Of a DNA stretch of 64,000 bases, positions 49,825-58,815 are shown one piece after another. The stretch is taken from NCBI RefSeq assembly GCF_001591365.1, contig NZ_BCUT01000001.1, positions 3,038,001-3,102,000 on the forward strand. The letters are read 5' to 3'. Under the pieces are notes generated by a model, which did no database searches, was not told where the DNA came from, and saw only the letters and a list, made by a program, of their open reading frames with translations. The stretch comes from Variovorax paradoxus NBRC 15149. Lineage in GTDB: Bacteria; Pseudomonadota; Gammaproteobacteria; Burkholderiales; Burkholderiaceae_C. Position numbers and translations under genes: made by a program. Position 1 is the stretch's first letter. Every line of letters begins with the position of its first letter.

Positions 49825-50955
49825 ATGGCCGCGAAGGAAGAAGACCATCTCGTCGTTGCTCGCCCCGAGGGGCTCTACTGCCCGCCGGGCGATTTCTACA
49901 TCGACCCCTGGCGGCCGGTGGCGCGCGCCGTCATCACTCACGCGCATTCCGACCACGCGCGCGTCGGCCACGGCCACTACCTCGCGCACACCGACAGCGC
50001 CGGCACGCTGCGCACCCGCCTGGGCGGCGACATCGCGCTGCAGACGCTGCCGTATGGCGAGGCGATCGCGCACCACGGCGTGCGCATCTCGCTGCATCCG
50101 GCCGGCCACGTGCTGGGCTCGGCGCAGGTGCGGCTCGAACACGGCGGCCGCGTGTGGGTGGCCTCGGGCGACTACAAGACCGAGCCCGACGGCACCTGCG
50201 CGCCCTTCGAGCCCGTGCCCTGCGACACCTTCATCACCGAGTCGACCTTCGGCCTGCCGATCTACCGCTGGCCCACGCAGGCCGTGCTGTTCGCCGAGAT
50301 CGACGCCTGGTGGCGCGCCAACGCCGAGGCCGGCCGCGCGTCGGTGCTGTTCTGCTATGCCTTCGGCAAGGCGCAGCGCATCCTGCATGGCGTGGACGCT
50401 TCCATCGGGCCGATCGTGGTGCACGGCGCCGTGGAGCCGCTCAATGCCGTGTACCGCGCCGCGAGCGTGGCCTTGCCCCAGACGCTGCGCGTGACCGATG
50501 CGGGCGTCGATGCCGCGCTGCTCAAGCGCGCGCTGGTGCTGGCGCCGCCCTCGGCCCAGGGAACGCCGTGGATGCGCCGCTTCGGCCACCATGCCGACGC
50601 CTTCGCGAGCGGCTGGATGCAACTGCGCGGCACGCGCCGCCGGCGCGGCGTGGACCGCGGCTTCGTGATGTCGGACCACGCCGACTGGCCCGGCCTGCAG
50701 CAGGCCATCGCGGGCACAGGGGCCGAGCGGGTGTTCGTCACCCACGGCAGCGTGGCGGTGATGGTGCGCTGGCTCAGCGAGAACGGGTTGGAGGCGCAGG
50801 GCTTCAGGACCGAGTACGGCGACGAGGACGACGAGCAGCAAACTCCCTCCCCTTCCGGGGGAGGGCCGGGATGGGGGCCAACGGCGCCCGATGCGGACGC
50901 TGCTGGCCCCCATCCCGACCTTCCCCCGGAAGGGGAAGGAGCAACAGGGCCATGA
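49825..50955 (+). CDS. Ligase-associated MBL-fold exonuclease
   Basis: A metallo-beta-lactamase-fold protein of 376 residues, the exonuclease-like member of the ligase-associated DNA-repair module. The metal site is THAHSDHA (His39, His41, Asp43, His44), followed by [18 protein letters not shown] and [14 protein letters not shown] and the C-terminal [15 protein letters not shown]. Start ATG 49825 is used; 15 upstream codons are open but unconserved. The last ~35 residues (from about 340) are encoded by repeat copy B and are Pro/Gly-rich, unlike the rest. Its stop overlaps the ligase ATG (ATGA). Confidence 0.88.
   Translation: MAAKEEDHLVVARPEGLYCPPGDFYIDPWRPVARAVITHAHSDHARVGHGHYLAHTDSAGTLRTRLGGDIALQTLPYGEAIAHHGVRISLHPAGHVLGSAQVRLEHGGRVWVASGDYKTEPDGTCAPFEPVPCDTFITESTFGLPIYRWPTQAVLFAEIDAWWRANAEAGRASVLFCYAFGKAQRILHGVDASIGPIVVHGAVEPLNAVYRAASVALPQTLRVTDAGVDAALLKRALVLAPPSAQGTPWMRRFGHHADAFASGWMQLRGTRRRRGVDRGFVMSDHADWPGLQQAIAGTGAERVFVTHGSVAVMVRWLSENGLEAQGFRTEYGDEDDEQQTPSPSGGGPGWGPTAPDADAAGPHPDLPPEGEGATGP
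50843..50941. repeat. Long inverted repeat, copy B, inside a coding region
   Basis: Arms 50843-50879 and 50905-50941 (CTCCCTCCCCTTCCGG type, and its mirror) flank a 25-bp loop. The repeat lies wholly inside the exonuclease gene, where it is translated as the C-terminal tail. Its right end carries the AAGGAG that serves the downstream ligase gene. Confidence 0.85.
50936..50941 (+). promoter_or_regulatory. Ligase ribosome binding site within repeat B
   Basis: AAGGAG ends the right arm of repeat B and lies 10 bases before ligase ATG 50952, slightly long spacing. Translation of the ligase may therefore depend on whether the repeat hairpin is folded, in addition to coupling through the ATGA overlap. 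Confidence 0.5.
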
Positions 50956-52607
50956 AGGACTTCGCCGCGCTCTACCGCGAGCTCGACGCCAGCACTTCGA
51001 GCCTTGCCAAGCAGTCCGCACTGCAGCGCTACCTGCGCGAGGCCGATCCGGCCGATGCCGCCTGGGCCGTGTACTTCCTGGCCGGCGGCAAGCCGCGCCA
51101 GCTGGTGCCCACCAAGCTGCTGCGGCTGCTCGCGCAGGAGGCCGCGGGCCTGCCCGAATGGCTGTTCGACGAGAGCTACGAGGCGGTCGGCGACCTGGCC
51201 GAGACCATCGCGCTGCTGCTGCCGCCGCCCACCGAGGCGCACGACCTCGGCCTGGCGCGCTGGGTCGAGGAGCACCTGCTGCCGCTGCGCGAAGCCGGCA
51301 AGGCGGCGCCCGACGAACTGCCCGCGCGGCTGCGCGCGCAGTGGCGCCAGCTCGCGGCCGAAGAGCGGCTGGTGTACTTCAAGCTCATCACCGGCGCCTT
51401 CCGCGTGGGCGTGTCGAAGCTGCTGGTCACGCAGGCGCTCGCGGGCGTGGGCGGCATCGATCCCAAGCGCGTGGCGCAGCGCCTCATGGGCTACACCCAC
51501 ATCGGCGGCCGGCCGCGGGCGGAAGACTACCGCGCGCTGATCGCGCCGGAGTCGGGCGCGGAGCAGGTGCAGAAGACCAGCGGGCAGCCCTACCCGTTCT
51601 TTCTTGCGCATGCCTTCAACCTGCCGCTCGAGCAGTTCGATGCCGCGCTCGGCCCGCCGGCCGGCTGGATCGTCGAATGGAAGTGGGACGGCATCCGCGC
51701 GCAGCTGGTCAAGCGCGCGGGCGCCAGCTGGCTGTGGTCGCGCGGCGAGGAACTGGTGACCGAGCGCTTTCCCGAGCTGGCCGTGCTGGGCGATGCGCTG
51801 CCCGACGGCACGGTGCTCGACGGCGAGATTGCCGTCTGGCGCGACGACCGCGTGCAGCCCTTCGCGGAACTGCAGAAGCGCATCGGCCGCAAGACGCTGG
51901 GCGCGAAGCTGCTGCGCGAGATCCCGGTGGTACTGCTGGCCTACGACATCCTCGAATGGGAAGGACGCGAACTGCGCGCGCTGCCGCAATCGGAGCGCCG
52001 GCTGCTGCTCGACGAACTGGTCACGCGCATGCAGCACCCGTCGCTGCTACCGAGCCCGATGCTCACCGGCATCGCGTGGAGCGACTTCGCACGCCAGCGC
52101 GAAGCCGCGCGCAGCCTGGGCGTGGAGGGCATGATGCTCAAGCGCCGCGACGCGCAGTACGGCGTGGGCCGCACCAAGGACGTGGGCGTGTGGTGGAAGT
52201 GGAAGATCGATCCGCTCAGCATCGACGCCGTGCTCGTCTACGCGCAGCGCGGCCACGGCCGGCGCGCGAGCCTCTACAGCGACTACACCTTCGCCGTCTG
52301 GGACGGCCCGCCCGAACAGGAGGACCGCAAGCTCGTGCCCTTTGCCAAGGCCTATTCGGGCCTGACCGACGCCGAGATGGCGCGCGTGGACGCGATCATC
52401 CGCAAGACCACGGTCGAGAGCTTCGGCCCGGTGAAGAGCGTCGCGCCCACGCTGGTGTTCGAGCTCGGCTTCGAAGGCATTGCGCGCAGCACGCGCCACA
52501 AGAGCGGCATCGCGGTGCGCTTTCCGCGCATGCTGCGCTGGCGCGAGGACAAGCCGGTGGCGGAAGCCGATACCCTGCAGACGCTCGCTGCATTGCTGCC
52601 GTCATGA
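50952..52607 (+). CDS. ATP-dependent DNA ligase
   Basis: A bacterial ATP-dependent ligase of 551 residues, the ligase of the Lhr-associated module (LigC/LigB-type, with N-terminal DNA-binding, nucleotidyltransferase and OB domains). The adenylated Lys is 244 in [10 protein letters not shown]; the following motifs [36 protein letters not shown] and [13 protein letters not shown] are intact. It is a nick-sealing enzyme distinct from the essential NAD-dependent LigA. The start is set by the ATGA overlap with the exonuclease gene and by the AAGGAG in repeat B. The stop overlaps the helicase ATG. Confidence 0.93.
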   Translation: MKDFAALYRELDASTSSLAKQSALQRYLREADPADAAWAVYFLAGGKPRQLVPTKLLRLLAQEAAGLPEWLFDESYEAVGDLAETIALLLPPPTEAHDLGLARWVEEHLLPLREAGKAAPDELPARLRAQWRQLAAEERLVYFKLITGAFRVGVSKLLVTQALAGVGGIDPKRVAQRLMGYTHIGGRPRAEDYRALIAPESGAEQVQKTSGQPYPFFLAHAFNLPLEQFDAALGPPAGWIVEWKWDGIRAQLVKRAGASWLWSRGEELVTERFPELAVLGDALPDGTVLDGEIAVWRDDRVQPFAELQKRIGRKTLGAKLLREIPVVLLAYDILEWEGRELRALPQSERRLLLDELVTRMQHPSLLPSPMLTGIAWSDFARQREAARSLGVEGMMLKRRDAQYGVGRTKDVGVWWKWKIDPLSIDAVLVYAQRGHGRRASLYSDYTFAVWDGPPEQEDRKLVPFAKAYSGLTDAEMARVDAIIRKTTVESFGPVKSVAPTLVFELGFEGIARSTRHKSGIAVRFPRMLRWREDKPVAEADTLQTLAALLPS

Positions 52608-55372
52608 CCGCGCCCGTGGACCCTGAATTTCTCCCTCCCCTTCCGGGGGAGGGCCGGGGTGGGGGCAAGCGGCGCATCAAGGATCCACCGCCTGCTGTCG
52701 AAGGCCGCGAGCCCCCATCCCCGCCTTCCCCCGGAAGGGGAAGGGGCAAGGCAGCGGCAGTCAAGGCTGCGCTCGACGCCTGGTTTGCCGCGCGCGGCTG
52801 GAAGCCCTTCAAGTTCCAGCGCGACGTATGGAAGGCCGTGGCCGCGGGCCGCTCCGGGCTGCTGCACGCGACCACCGGCGCGGGCAAGACCTACGCGGTG
52901 TGGCTCGGCGCACTGCAGGCGTTTTCGTCCGCGGCGCCGCCGCCCTCGCGCAGCGCAAAGGCCACGCCGCCGCCGCTCACCGTGTTGTGGATCACGCCCA
53001 TGCGCGCGCTCGCGGCCGACACGCTGCGTGCGCTGCAGCAACCGCTCGAAGCCATGGATGCCCAGGGCATCGACGTGCACCGCTGGAGCGCCGGCGCGCG
53101 CAGCGGCGACACCTCGTCGGCCGAGCGCAGCGCGCAGAACGAGCGCCTGCCCACGGTGCTCGTCACCACGCCCGAGAGCCTGTCGCTGCTGCTCGCGCGC
53201 GCCGACGCGAGCGAGGTGCTGGGCCGCGTGAGAATGGTGGTGGTCGATGAATGGCACGAGCTGCTCGGCAACAAGCGCGGCGTGCAGGTGCAGCTGGCGC
53301 TCGCGCGGCTCAGGCGCTGGAATGCGGGGCTCGCGGTGTGGGGCATGTCGGCCACGCTCGGCAACCTGCAGGAGGCCATGCACGCCTTGCTCGGTGAACA
53401 AGAAGGCGTGCTGGTGCAGGGCGCGGTGCCCAAGAAGCTGGTGGTCGATTCGCTGCTGCCCGGCCGCGCCGAGCGCTTTCCGTGGGGCGGGCACCTGGGC
53501 CTCACGATGCTGCCGCAGGTGCTCGACGAGATTGCCGCCAGCAGCACCACGCTGGTGTTCACCAACACGCGCTCGCAATCGGAGATCTGGTACCAGGCCA
53601 TGCTCGAGGCGCGGCCCGAATGGGCCGGCCTCATCGCGCTGCACCACGGCTCGCTCGACCGCGCGGTGCGCGAGTGGGTCGAGCTGGGCCTCAAGAACGG
53701 CGAGCTCAAGGCCGTGGTCTGCACCTCGAGCCTGGACCTGGGCGTGGACTTCCTGCCGGTCGAGCGCGTGCTGCAGATCGGTTCGCCCAAGGGCGTGGCG
53801 CGGCTGCTGCAGCGCGCGGGGCGCTCGGGCCATGCACCGGGCCGGCCCTCGCGCATCACGCTCGTGCCCACGCACAGCATCGAGATGGTCGAAGGCGCCG
53901 CGGCGCGCGCGGCCATTGCGGCCGGCCACATCGAGGCGCGCCACACGCCGGTGCAGCCGCTCGACGTGCTGGTGCAGCACCTGGTGACGGTGGCGCTCGG
54001 CGGCGGCTTCGTGCCTGACGACCTGTATGCCGAAGTGCGCGGCACCGCCGCCTATGCCCAGCTCTCGCGCGAGAGCTGGGCGTGGTGCCTGTCCTTCGTG
54101 TCGCAGGGCGGGCCATCGCTGGCCGCGTATCCCGACTACCGCCGCGCGGTGCCTGATGCGGAGGGCGTCTGGCGCGTACCGGATGCGCGGCTCGCGCGGC
54201 GCCACCGCATGAACATCGGCACCATCGTGAGCGATGCGAGCATGGCGGTGCAGTACATGGGCGGCGCCAGGATCGGCAGCGTCGAGGAAGGCTTTGTCGC
54301 GCGCATGAAGCCCGGCGACTGCTTTCTGTTCGGCGGCCGGCTGCTCGAGCTCGTGCGCATCCACGACATGACGGCCTGGGTGCGGCGCGCCACTGGCAAG
54401 CGCGCCGCGGTGCCGCGCTGGAACGGCGGGCGCATGCCGCTGTCGACCACGCTGGCCGATGCGGTGGTGCAGCAGCTCGCGCTGGCCGGCGCGGGGCGCT
54501 ACAACTCGCCCGAGCTGCAGTGCGTGCGGCCGCTGCTCGAGATCCAGCAGCAATGGTCGGCGCTGCCCACGCCAGAGACGCTGCTGGCCGAAACGCTCGC
54601 CACGCGCGAAGGCTCGCACCTGTTCCTCTATCCCTTCGCGGGACGCCACGTGCACATGGGGCTTGCGAGCCTCCTGGCCTGGCGCGTGGCGCAGCACGAG
54701 GCGCGCACTTTCTCCATTGCGGTGAACGACTACGGCTTCGAGCTGCTGAGCGCCACGCCGGTCGACTGGCCCGCGCTGCTGCCCCAGGTGCTGCGCCTGC
54801 CGCAGGGCGAGGATGCGCATGCCACGCTGCTGCACGAGGTGCTGGCCTCGCTCAACGCGGGCGAACTCGCGCAGCGCCGCTTCCGCGAGATTGCCCGCGT
54901 TTCGGGGCTGATCTTCCAGGGCTATCCGGGCGAGAAGCGCAGCAGCCGGCAGCTGCAGGCCTCGTCCTCGCTGTTCTGGGAGGTGTTCCGCAAGTACGAC
55001 CCGGCGAACAAGCTGCTGCTGCAGGCCGAGCAGGAACTGCTTGCGCAGGAGCTCGAAATCGGGCGACTGGCGGCCAGCCTCGCACGCATGGCGACCCAGC
55101 AGCTGGTGCTGAAGCCGCTCGAGCGGCCCACGCCTTTTTCGTTTCCGCTCATGGTCGAGCTGTTCCGCGAGAAGCTGTCGAACGAGAACGTGGCCGACCG
55201 CATTGCGCGCATGGTCGAGCAGCTCGAAAAGGCCGCGGGCGGCGTGGTCACGGCCGGCGGCGTGGAACGCGTGAAGAGCACGCTCGCGTTCGGCCAGGAA
55301 GGGCCGGGCAAGCCGCCGGCTGCGCCGCGCCGCGAGCGCAGGCGGCCCTCACGGCCCTTGCCGCCGCTCTGA
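52604..55372 (+). CDS. Lhr-like ligase-associated DEXH helicase
   Basis: A large superfamily 2 helicase (922 residues) of the ligase-associated DEXH group, related to Lhr. The P-loop is TTGAGKT at 90-96, Walker B is DEWH at 215-218, SAT-type motif WGMSATLG follows, and motif VI is [15 protein letters not shown]. It translocates on single-stranded DNA in characterised homologues and is thought to act in DNA repair with its neighbours. Residues about 10-48 are encoded by repeat copy C, in frame, giving a Pro/Gly/Arg-rich insert just after the start. The ATG overlaps the ligase stop (ATGA). Confidence 0.93.
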   Translation: MTAPVDPEFLPPLPGEGRGGGKRRIKDPPPAVEGREPPSPPSPGRGRGKAAAVKAALDAWFAARGWKPFKFQRDVWKAVAAGRSGLLHATTGAGKTYAVWLGALQAFSSAAPPPSRSAKATPPPLTVLWITPMRALAADTLRALQQPLEAMDAQGIDVHRWSAGARSGDTSSAERSAQNERLPTVLVTTPESLSLLLARADASEVLGRVRMVVVDEWHELLGNKRGVQVQLALARLRRWNAGLAVWGMSATLGNLQEAMHALLGEQEGVLVQGAVPKKLVVDSLLPGRAERFPWGGHLGLTMLPQVLDEIAASSTTLVFTNTRSQSEIWYQAMLEARPEWAGLIALHHGSLDRAVREWVELGLKNGELKAVVCTSSLDLGVDFLPVERVLQIGSPKGVARLLQRAGRSGHAPGRPSRITLVPTHSIEMVEGAAARAAIAAGHIEARHTPVQPLDVLVQHLVTVALGGGFVPDDLYAEVRGTAAYAQLSRESWAWCLSFVSQGGPSLAAYPDYRRAVPDAEGVWRVPDARLARRHRMNIGTIVSDASMAVQYMGGARIGSVEEGFVARMKPGDCFLFGGRLLELVRIHDMTAWVRRATGKRAAVPRWNGGRMPLSTTLADAVVQQLALAGAGRYNSPELQCVRPLLEIQQQWSALPTPETLLAETLATREGSHLFLYPFAGRHVHMGLASLLAWRVAQHEARTFSIAVNDYGFELLSATPVDWPALLPQVLRLPQGEDAHATLLHEVLASLNAGELAQRRFREIARVSGLIFQGYPGEKRSSRQLQASSSLFWEVFRKYDPANKLLLQAEQELLAQELEIGRLAASLARMATQQLVLKPLERPTPFSFPLMVELFREKLSNENVADRIARMVEQLEKAAGGVVTAGGVERVKSTLAFGQEGPGKPPAAPRRERRRPSRPLPPL
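52631..52746. repeat. Long inverted repeat, copy C, inside the helicase gene
   Basis: Arms 52631-52666 and 52711-52746 (CTCCCTCCCCTTCCGGGGGA type and mirror) flank a 44-bp loop. It lies within the 5' end of the helicase gene and keeps the reading frame open for about 39 codons. Confidence 0.85.
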
Positions 55373-55387
55373 GCCGCCCGGTTCAGC

Positions 55388-55837
55388 TCAACCCGCGCCG
55401 TGCGCCTTGACCCAGCGCACGATGTCCGCCGCGCCCATGGCGCCGGCCTGGCGCGCCACTTCGCGGCCGCCGCGGAACAGCGCCAGCGTCGGGATGCTGC
55501 GGATGTTGAAGCGCGCGCCCAGTGCCGGCACGGCCTCCGTGTCGACCTTGGCGAGCCGCACCTGCGGTTCGAGCTGGGCCGCGGCCTGTTCGTAGCCCGG
55601 CGCCATCTGGCGGCAGGGGCCGCACCAGGGCGCCCAGAAGTCCACCAGCACCGGGATTTCATTGCGTGCGATGTGGCGGTCGAAGGTCTTTTCGTCCGGC
55701 AGCGCGGTGGAGTGGCCGGTGAACAGCGCGCGGTGGCAGTTGCCGCAGTCGGGCGCGCTGCCCAGCTGCGCCGCGCGCACGCGGTTGGTGGTGTGGCAGT
55801 GCGGGCAGACGATGTGCAGCGAAGGCGTGTCGGTCAT
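55388..55837 (-). CDS. trxC: Thioredoxin 2 (zinc-binding)
   Basis: A cytoplasmic thioredoxin with an N-terminal zinc-finger extension: Cys11/Cys14 (CPHC) and Cys31/Cys34 (CGNC), followed by the thioredoxin fold with active site WCGPC at 71-75 (FWAPWCGPCRQMAP) and cis-Pro in RSIPTLALF. Length 149 residues matches TrxC. It lies on the opposite strand between the helicase and PdeM genes, 15 bp from the helicase stop, separating the fourth component of the repair module from the rest. Confidence 0.95.
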   Translation of the reverse strand: MTDTPSLHIVCPHCHTTNRVRAAQLGSAPDCGNCHRALFTGHSTALPDEKTFDRHIARNEIPVLVDFWAPWCGPCRQMAPGYEQAAAQLEPQVRLAKVDTEAVPALGARFNIRSIPTLALFRGGREVARQAGAMGAADIVRWVKAHGAG

Positions 55838-55913
55838 TCTGAAGAACTGGGGCTCGCGGGGTGAATTGCAAGAAGGCCGCCGGCCTGCGCGTCTTTTGCG
55901 ACACTCGTGGCCC

Positions 55914-56597
55914 GTGACCGCTTCGAATCTCCCAGCATCGGCGCTCCCGGTCCAGTGGGCCGGCGAACTGTTGCACCTGTTGCCCGAGCACGCCATCTGG
56001 TGGCCCGATGGCCGCGTGCTGTTCATTGCCGACCTGCACATCGGCAAGGCCGCGACCTACCGCGCGCTCGGCCAGCCGGTGCCGGGCGGCACCACGCAGG
56101 AGAACCTGGCGCGGCTCGACGCGCTCATTGCGGCCCATGCGCCGCAGCGCATCGTGTTCCTTGGCGATTTCCTGCATGCGGCGCAGGCGCGCACGCCTCA
56201 GGTGCTGGCGGCGCTGGCCGCCTGGCGCGCGGCGCATGCGTCCATCGGCATGACGCTGGTGCGGGGCAACCACGACAGCCGCGCGGGCGATCCGCCCGCC
56301 GAGCTCGGCATCGAGGTGGTCGACGAGCCTTATCTGCTCGGCCCTTTTGCCTGCTGCCACCATCCGCAGGCGCATGCCACGCACTTCGTGCTCGCGGGGC
56401 ACCTGCATCCCGTCTGCCGGCTCTACGGGCCGGGGCGCGACAGCGTGCGGCTGCCGTGCTTCGCGAGCGATGCGCAGCAGGCCGTGCTGCCGGCTTTCGG
56501 CGAGTTCACGGGCGGCTGGTTGATGGAGCGCGCGCCGGGGCGGCGCTTCTATGCGGTGGGCGGAAAAAGCGTGTGGGCGCTGCCGCCATCGGAGTAA
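55914..56597 (+). CDS. pdeM: Ligase-associated endonuclease/phosphoesterase PdeM
   Basis: A calcineurin-like phosphoesterase of 227 residues, the PdeM member of the ligase-associated module. The metal motifs are ADLHIGKA, FLGDFLHA, VRGNHDSRA, the CCHHPQAH segment and AGHLHPV. Homologues are metal-dependent phosphodiesterases or nucleases. The GTG at 55914 gives the family length; the open frame upstream is in the trxC region. It runs divergently from trxC with 76 bp between, so it probably has its own promoter. Confidence 0.87.
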   Translation: MTASNLPASALPVQWAGELLHLLPEHAIWWPDGRVLFIADLHIGKAATYRALGQPVPGGTTQENLARLDALIAAHAPQRIVFLGDFLHAAQARTPQVLAALAAWRAAHASIGMTLVRGNHDSRAGDPPAELGIEVVDEPYLLGPFACCHHPQAHATHFVLAGHLHPVCRLYGPGRDSVRLPCFASDAQQAVLPAFGEFTGGWLMERAPGRRFYAVGGKSVWALPPSE

Positions 56598-56606
56598 GGG
56601 GTTGAG

Positions 56607-56709
56607 CTCCTTCCCCTCCCGGGGGATGGTTGGGATGGGGGCTGCCAGAGCGTGCCCCATGCCACCGCCGCTCGCCCCCACCCCGGCCCTCCCCCGGGAG
56701 GGGAGGGAG
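56607..56709. repeat. Long inverted repeat, copy D
   Basis: Arms 56607-56641 and 56674-56709 (CTCCTTCCCCTCCCGGGGGA type and mirror) flank a 32-bp loop. It occupies nearly the whole gap between the convergent PdeM and TPM-domain genes and could terminate both. Confidence 0.85.
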
Positions 56710-56713
56710 AAAT

Positions 56714-57238
56714 TCAAAGGACGACGGGCTGGTCGGGCAGCTCGTTGGTGTCGGGCTCGTTCTCGGCCAGCGGAAAGTGCGCCACCAGCAAGGCCGACAT
56801 TTCTTCCAGCGCCTGCGTGAGCCCGTCCTCGAAGCGGCCCTCGCGGAAGGCCGCGCCCATGCGCTGCGCCATCGCGGCCCATTCGGCATCGTCGACGTGC
56901 GCATCGATGCCGCGGTCGGCCACGATCTCGATCGCATGCTCGGCCAGCAGCAGGTAGATGAGCACGCCGTTGTTGTGCGCGGTGTCCCACACGCGCAGCT
57001 TGCCGAACAGCGTGACGGCACGCTCGCGCGCCGAGGCATGGCGCCGCAGGTAGGACCAGGGCAGGCCCGCTTCCACGCAGATGCGGATCTCGCCGCTGTG
57101 GCGGCGCTCGCTCGCGGCCACGCGCGCCGCCAGGCGCTCCATGGCGGCATCGGGCAGCACGCGCCGCACATCGGCCTCGTCCATCCACTGGTGGCGCCAG
57201 ATGCGGGCGAGCTTCGAGAAAAGCGTTGCCGTTGCCAT
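56714..57238 (-). CDS. TPM-domain protein
   Basis: A 174-residue protein with a TPM (YgcG-type) domain: SERRHSGEIRICVEAGLPWSYL, ERAVTLFGKLRVWDTAHNNGVLIYLLLAEHAIEIVADRGIDAHV and EGRFEDGLTQALEEMSALLVAHFPL. No signal peptide or membrane helix is apparent. The family has been linked with phosphatase activity in plants and with membrane-associated processes in bacteria; the role here is unknown. It starts 2 bp after the YgcG-like gene stop and is the last gene of the lemA cluster. Confidence 0.87.
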   Translation of the reverse strand: MATATLFSKLARIWRHQWMDEADVRRVLPDAAMERLAARVAASERRHSGEIRICVEAGLPWSYLRRHASARERAVTLFGKLRVWDTAHNNGVLIYLLLAEHAIEIVADRGIDAHVDDAEWAAMAQRMGAAFREGRFEDGLTQALEEMSALLVAHFPLAENEPDTNELPDQPVVL

Positions 57239-57240
57239 GC

Positions 57241-58179
57241 CTACCAGTCCCCCGAGGCGCCGCCGCCCCCGAAATCGCCGCCGCCGCCGGAGCTGAAATC
57301 ACCGCTTCCGCCTCCGCTGCTGCCACCGCTGCTCCAGCCGCCGCCACTACCGCCGCCGCCCCAGCCGCCGAATCCGCCACCACCGCGCCGCGCCGGGCTC
57401 GTCGCCGCCACGGCCGAGAACAGCGACACCATGAGCGCCGCCAGGCCCGCCAGCACCGCGATGACGATGCTGGTCGTGATGAGGAAGGCAATCACGCCGA
57501 TGCCGCCGCCCATGACCACCGAGCCCAGCTTCTTGCCGGCGATCGAGCGCACGATCGGCGCCGCGACAAAGACGCCGACGAACAGGAAGATCGCGAGGTT
57601 CTCCCAGTCGATGCCTTCGCCGGAATCCTTGCTGCTGTTGCCGCCGCTGCTGGAAGGCGCGGGCAGCGCCTCGCCGTCGACCAGCCCGATGAGCCGGGCC
57701 ACGGCCGCGTTCAGCCCGCCCGCGAAGTCGTTGTTGCGAAAGCGCGGCTTCATCTCCTCGTCGATGATGCGGATGGCCGCGAGGTCGGGCACCGCGCCCT
57801 CGAGCGCCTTGGCCACTTCGATGCGCATCTTGCGGTCGTTCTTGGCCACGATCACCAGGATGCCGTCGCCGACCTCCTTGCGCCCGATCTTCCAGGCATT
57901 GCCCACGCGGTTGGCGTAGCTCGCGATGTCTTCGGGCGCGGTGGTGGGCACCATCAGCACCACCATCTGCGAGCCCTTGCGCTGCTCGAACGCGGCCAGC
58001 TTGGCTTCGAGATCGGCGCGCTCGGATTCGGCCAGCGTCTGGGTCTGGTCGATCACCCGCGCCGTGAGCGCGGGCACCGGCAGCAGGCCCTGCGCCCATG
58101 CCGCTCCCGCAAGGCCGGCCCATGCAGCCGCGGCCAGCAGGACGGTGGCCAGCACACGGCGGAAGAGGGCAAGGGCCAT
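57241..58179 (-). CDS. YgcG-like TPM-domain membrane protein
   Basis: A 312-residue exported protein: a signal peptide (LATVLLAAAAWAGLAGAAWA), a TPM domain of about 150 residues (LTARVIDQTQTLAESERADLEAKLAAFEQRKGSQMVVLMVP), then two membrane helices (about 200-220 and 235-265) and a C-terminal tail made mostly of Gly and Ser (GGGGFGGWGGGGSGGGWSSG). This is the usual architecture of the YgcG family that pairs with LemA. Function unknown. lemA lies 16 bp upstream. Confidence 0.88.
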   Translation of the reverse strand: MALALFRRVLATVLLAAAAWAGLAGAAWAQGLLPVPALTARVIDQTQTLAESERADLEAKLAAFEQRKGSQMVVLMVPTTAPEDIASYANRVGNAWKIGRKEVGDGILVIVAKNDRKMRIEVAKALEGAVPDLAAIRIIDEEMKPRFRNNDFAGGLNAAVARLIGLVDGEALPAPSSSGGNSSKDSGEGIDWENLAIFLFVGVFVAAPIVRSIAGKKLGSVVMGGGIGVIAFLITTSIVIAVLAGLAALMVSLFSAVAATSPARRGGGGFGGWGGGGSGGGWSSGGSSGGGSGDFSSGGGGDFGGGGASGDW

Positions 58180-58195
58180 CAGGCGGGTGTCTTGC

Positions 58196-58804
58196 TTACT
58201 TCTTGGGTGCCGAGAAATCGACCGTCGGCGGCGTCGAGATCTGCGCTTCGTTCTGAACCGAGAAGTTGGGCTTGGGCTGGTAGCTGAAGATCTTGGCCGT
58301 GATGTTGGTCGGGAAGCTGCGCGCCAGCACGTTGTACTCCTGCACCGTCTGGATGTAGCGGTTGCGCGCCACGGTGATGCGGTTCTCGGTGCCTTCGAGC
58401 GTCACGCGCAGGTCGCGGAAGGCCTGGTTGGCCTTGAGCTCCGGATAGCGCTCCGCCACCACCATGAGCCGCGACAGCGCCGAAGAGAGCTCTCCCTGCG
58501 CCTGCTGGAACTTGTTGAAGGCCTCGGGGTTGTTGAGCGTCTCGGGCGTCACCTGGATCGAGGTGGCCTTGGCGCGCGCCTCGATCACCTTGGTGAGCGT
58601 GTCCTGCTCGAAGCTGGCTTCGCCCTTCACGGTGGCCACGATGTTGGGCACCAGGTCGGCGCGCCGCTGGTACTGGTTGAGCACCTCGCTCCAGGCCGAC
58701 TTGCTGGCCTCGTCGAGCGACTGGAACTGGTTGTAGCCGCAGCCGCTCAGCGAAAGCGCCGCAGCAAGAATCAGGAGCCAGCGTTTCATCATCGTCATTT
58801 GCAT
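58196..58804 (-). CDS. lemA: LemA family protein
   Basis: A 202-residue LemA protein: an N-terminal signal anchor with lipobox-like LSLSGCGYN, a short polar linker, and a long helical bundle (AWSEVLNQYQRRADLVPNIVATVKGEASFEQDTLTKVIEARAKA) ending in YNVLARSFPTNI and KPNFSVQNEAQ. It is probably a membrane-anchored protein facing the periplasm. The exact function is unknown; the pairing with YgcG/TPM genes is common. Several Met codons (MQMTMMKRW) leave the first residues uncertain. Confidence 0.92.
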   Translation of the reverse strand: MQMTMMKRWLLILAAALSLSGCGYNQFQSLDEASKSAWSEVLNQYQRRADLVPNIVATVKGEASFEQDTLTKVIEARAKATSIQVTPETLNNPEAFNKFQQAQGELSSALSRLMVVAERYPELKANQAFRDLRVTLEGTENRITVARNRYIQTVQEYNVLARSFPTNITAKIFSYQPKPNFSVQNEAQISTPPTVDFSAPKK

Positions 58805-58815
58805 TACCTCCGCAG

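Noticed and set aside
50891..55372. A single 1493-codon frame reading from the end of the exonuclease gene through the helicase
   Set aside because: The first ~570 codons are the out-of-frame shadow of the ligase gene; the helicase itself begins at the ATGA overlap at 52604.
47094..56709. CRISPR array, suggested by several similar short repeats
   Set aside because: Copies are kilobases apart, palindromic over about 100 bp, and have no regular spacers or cas genes.
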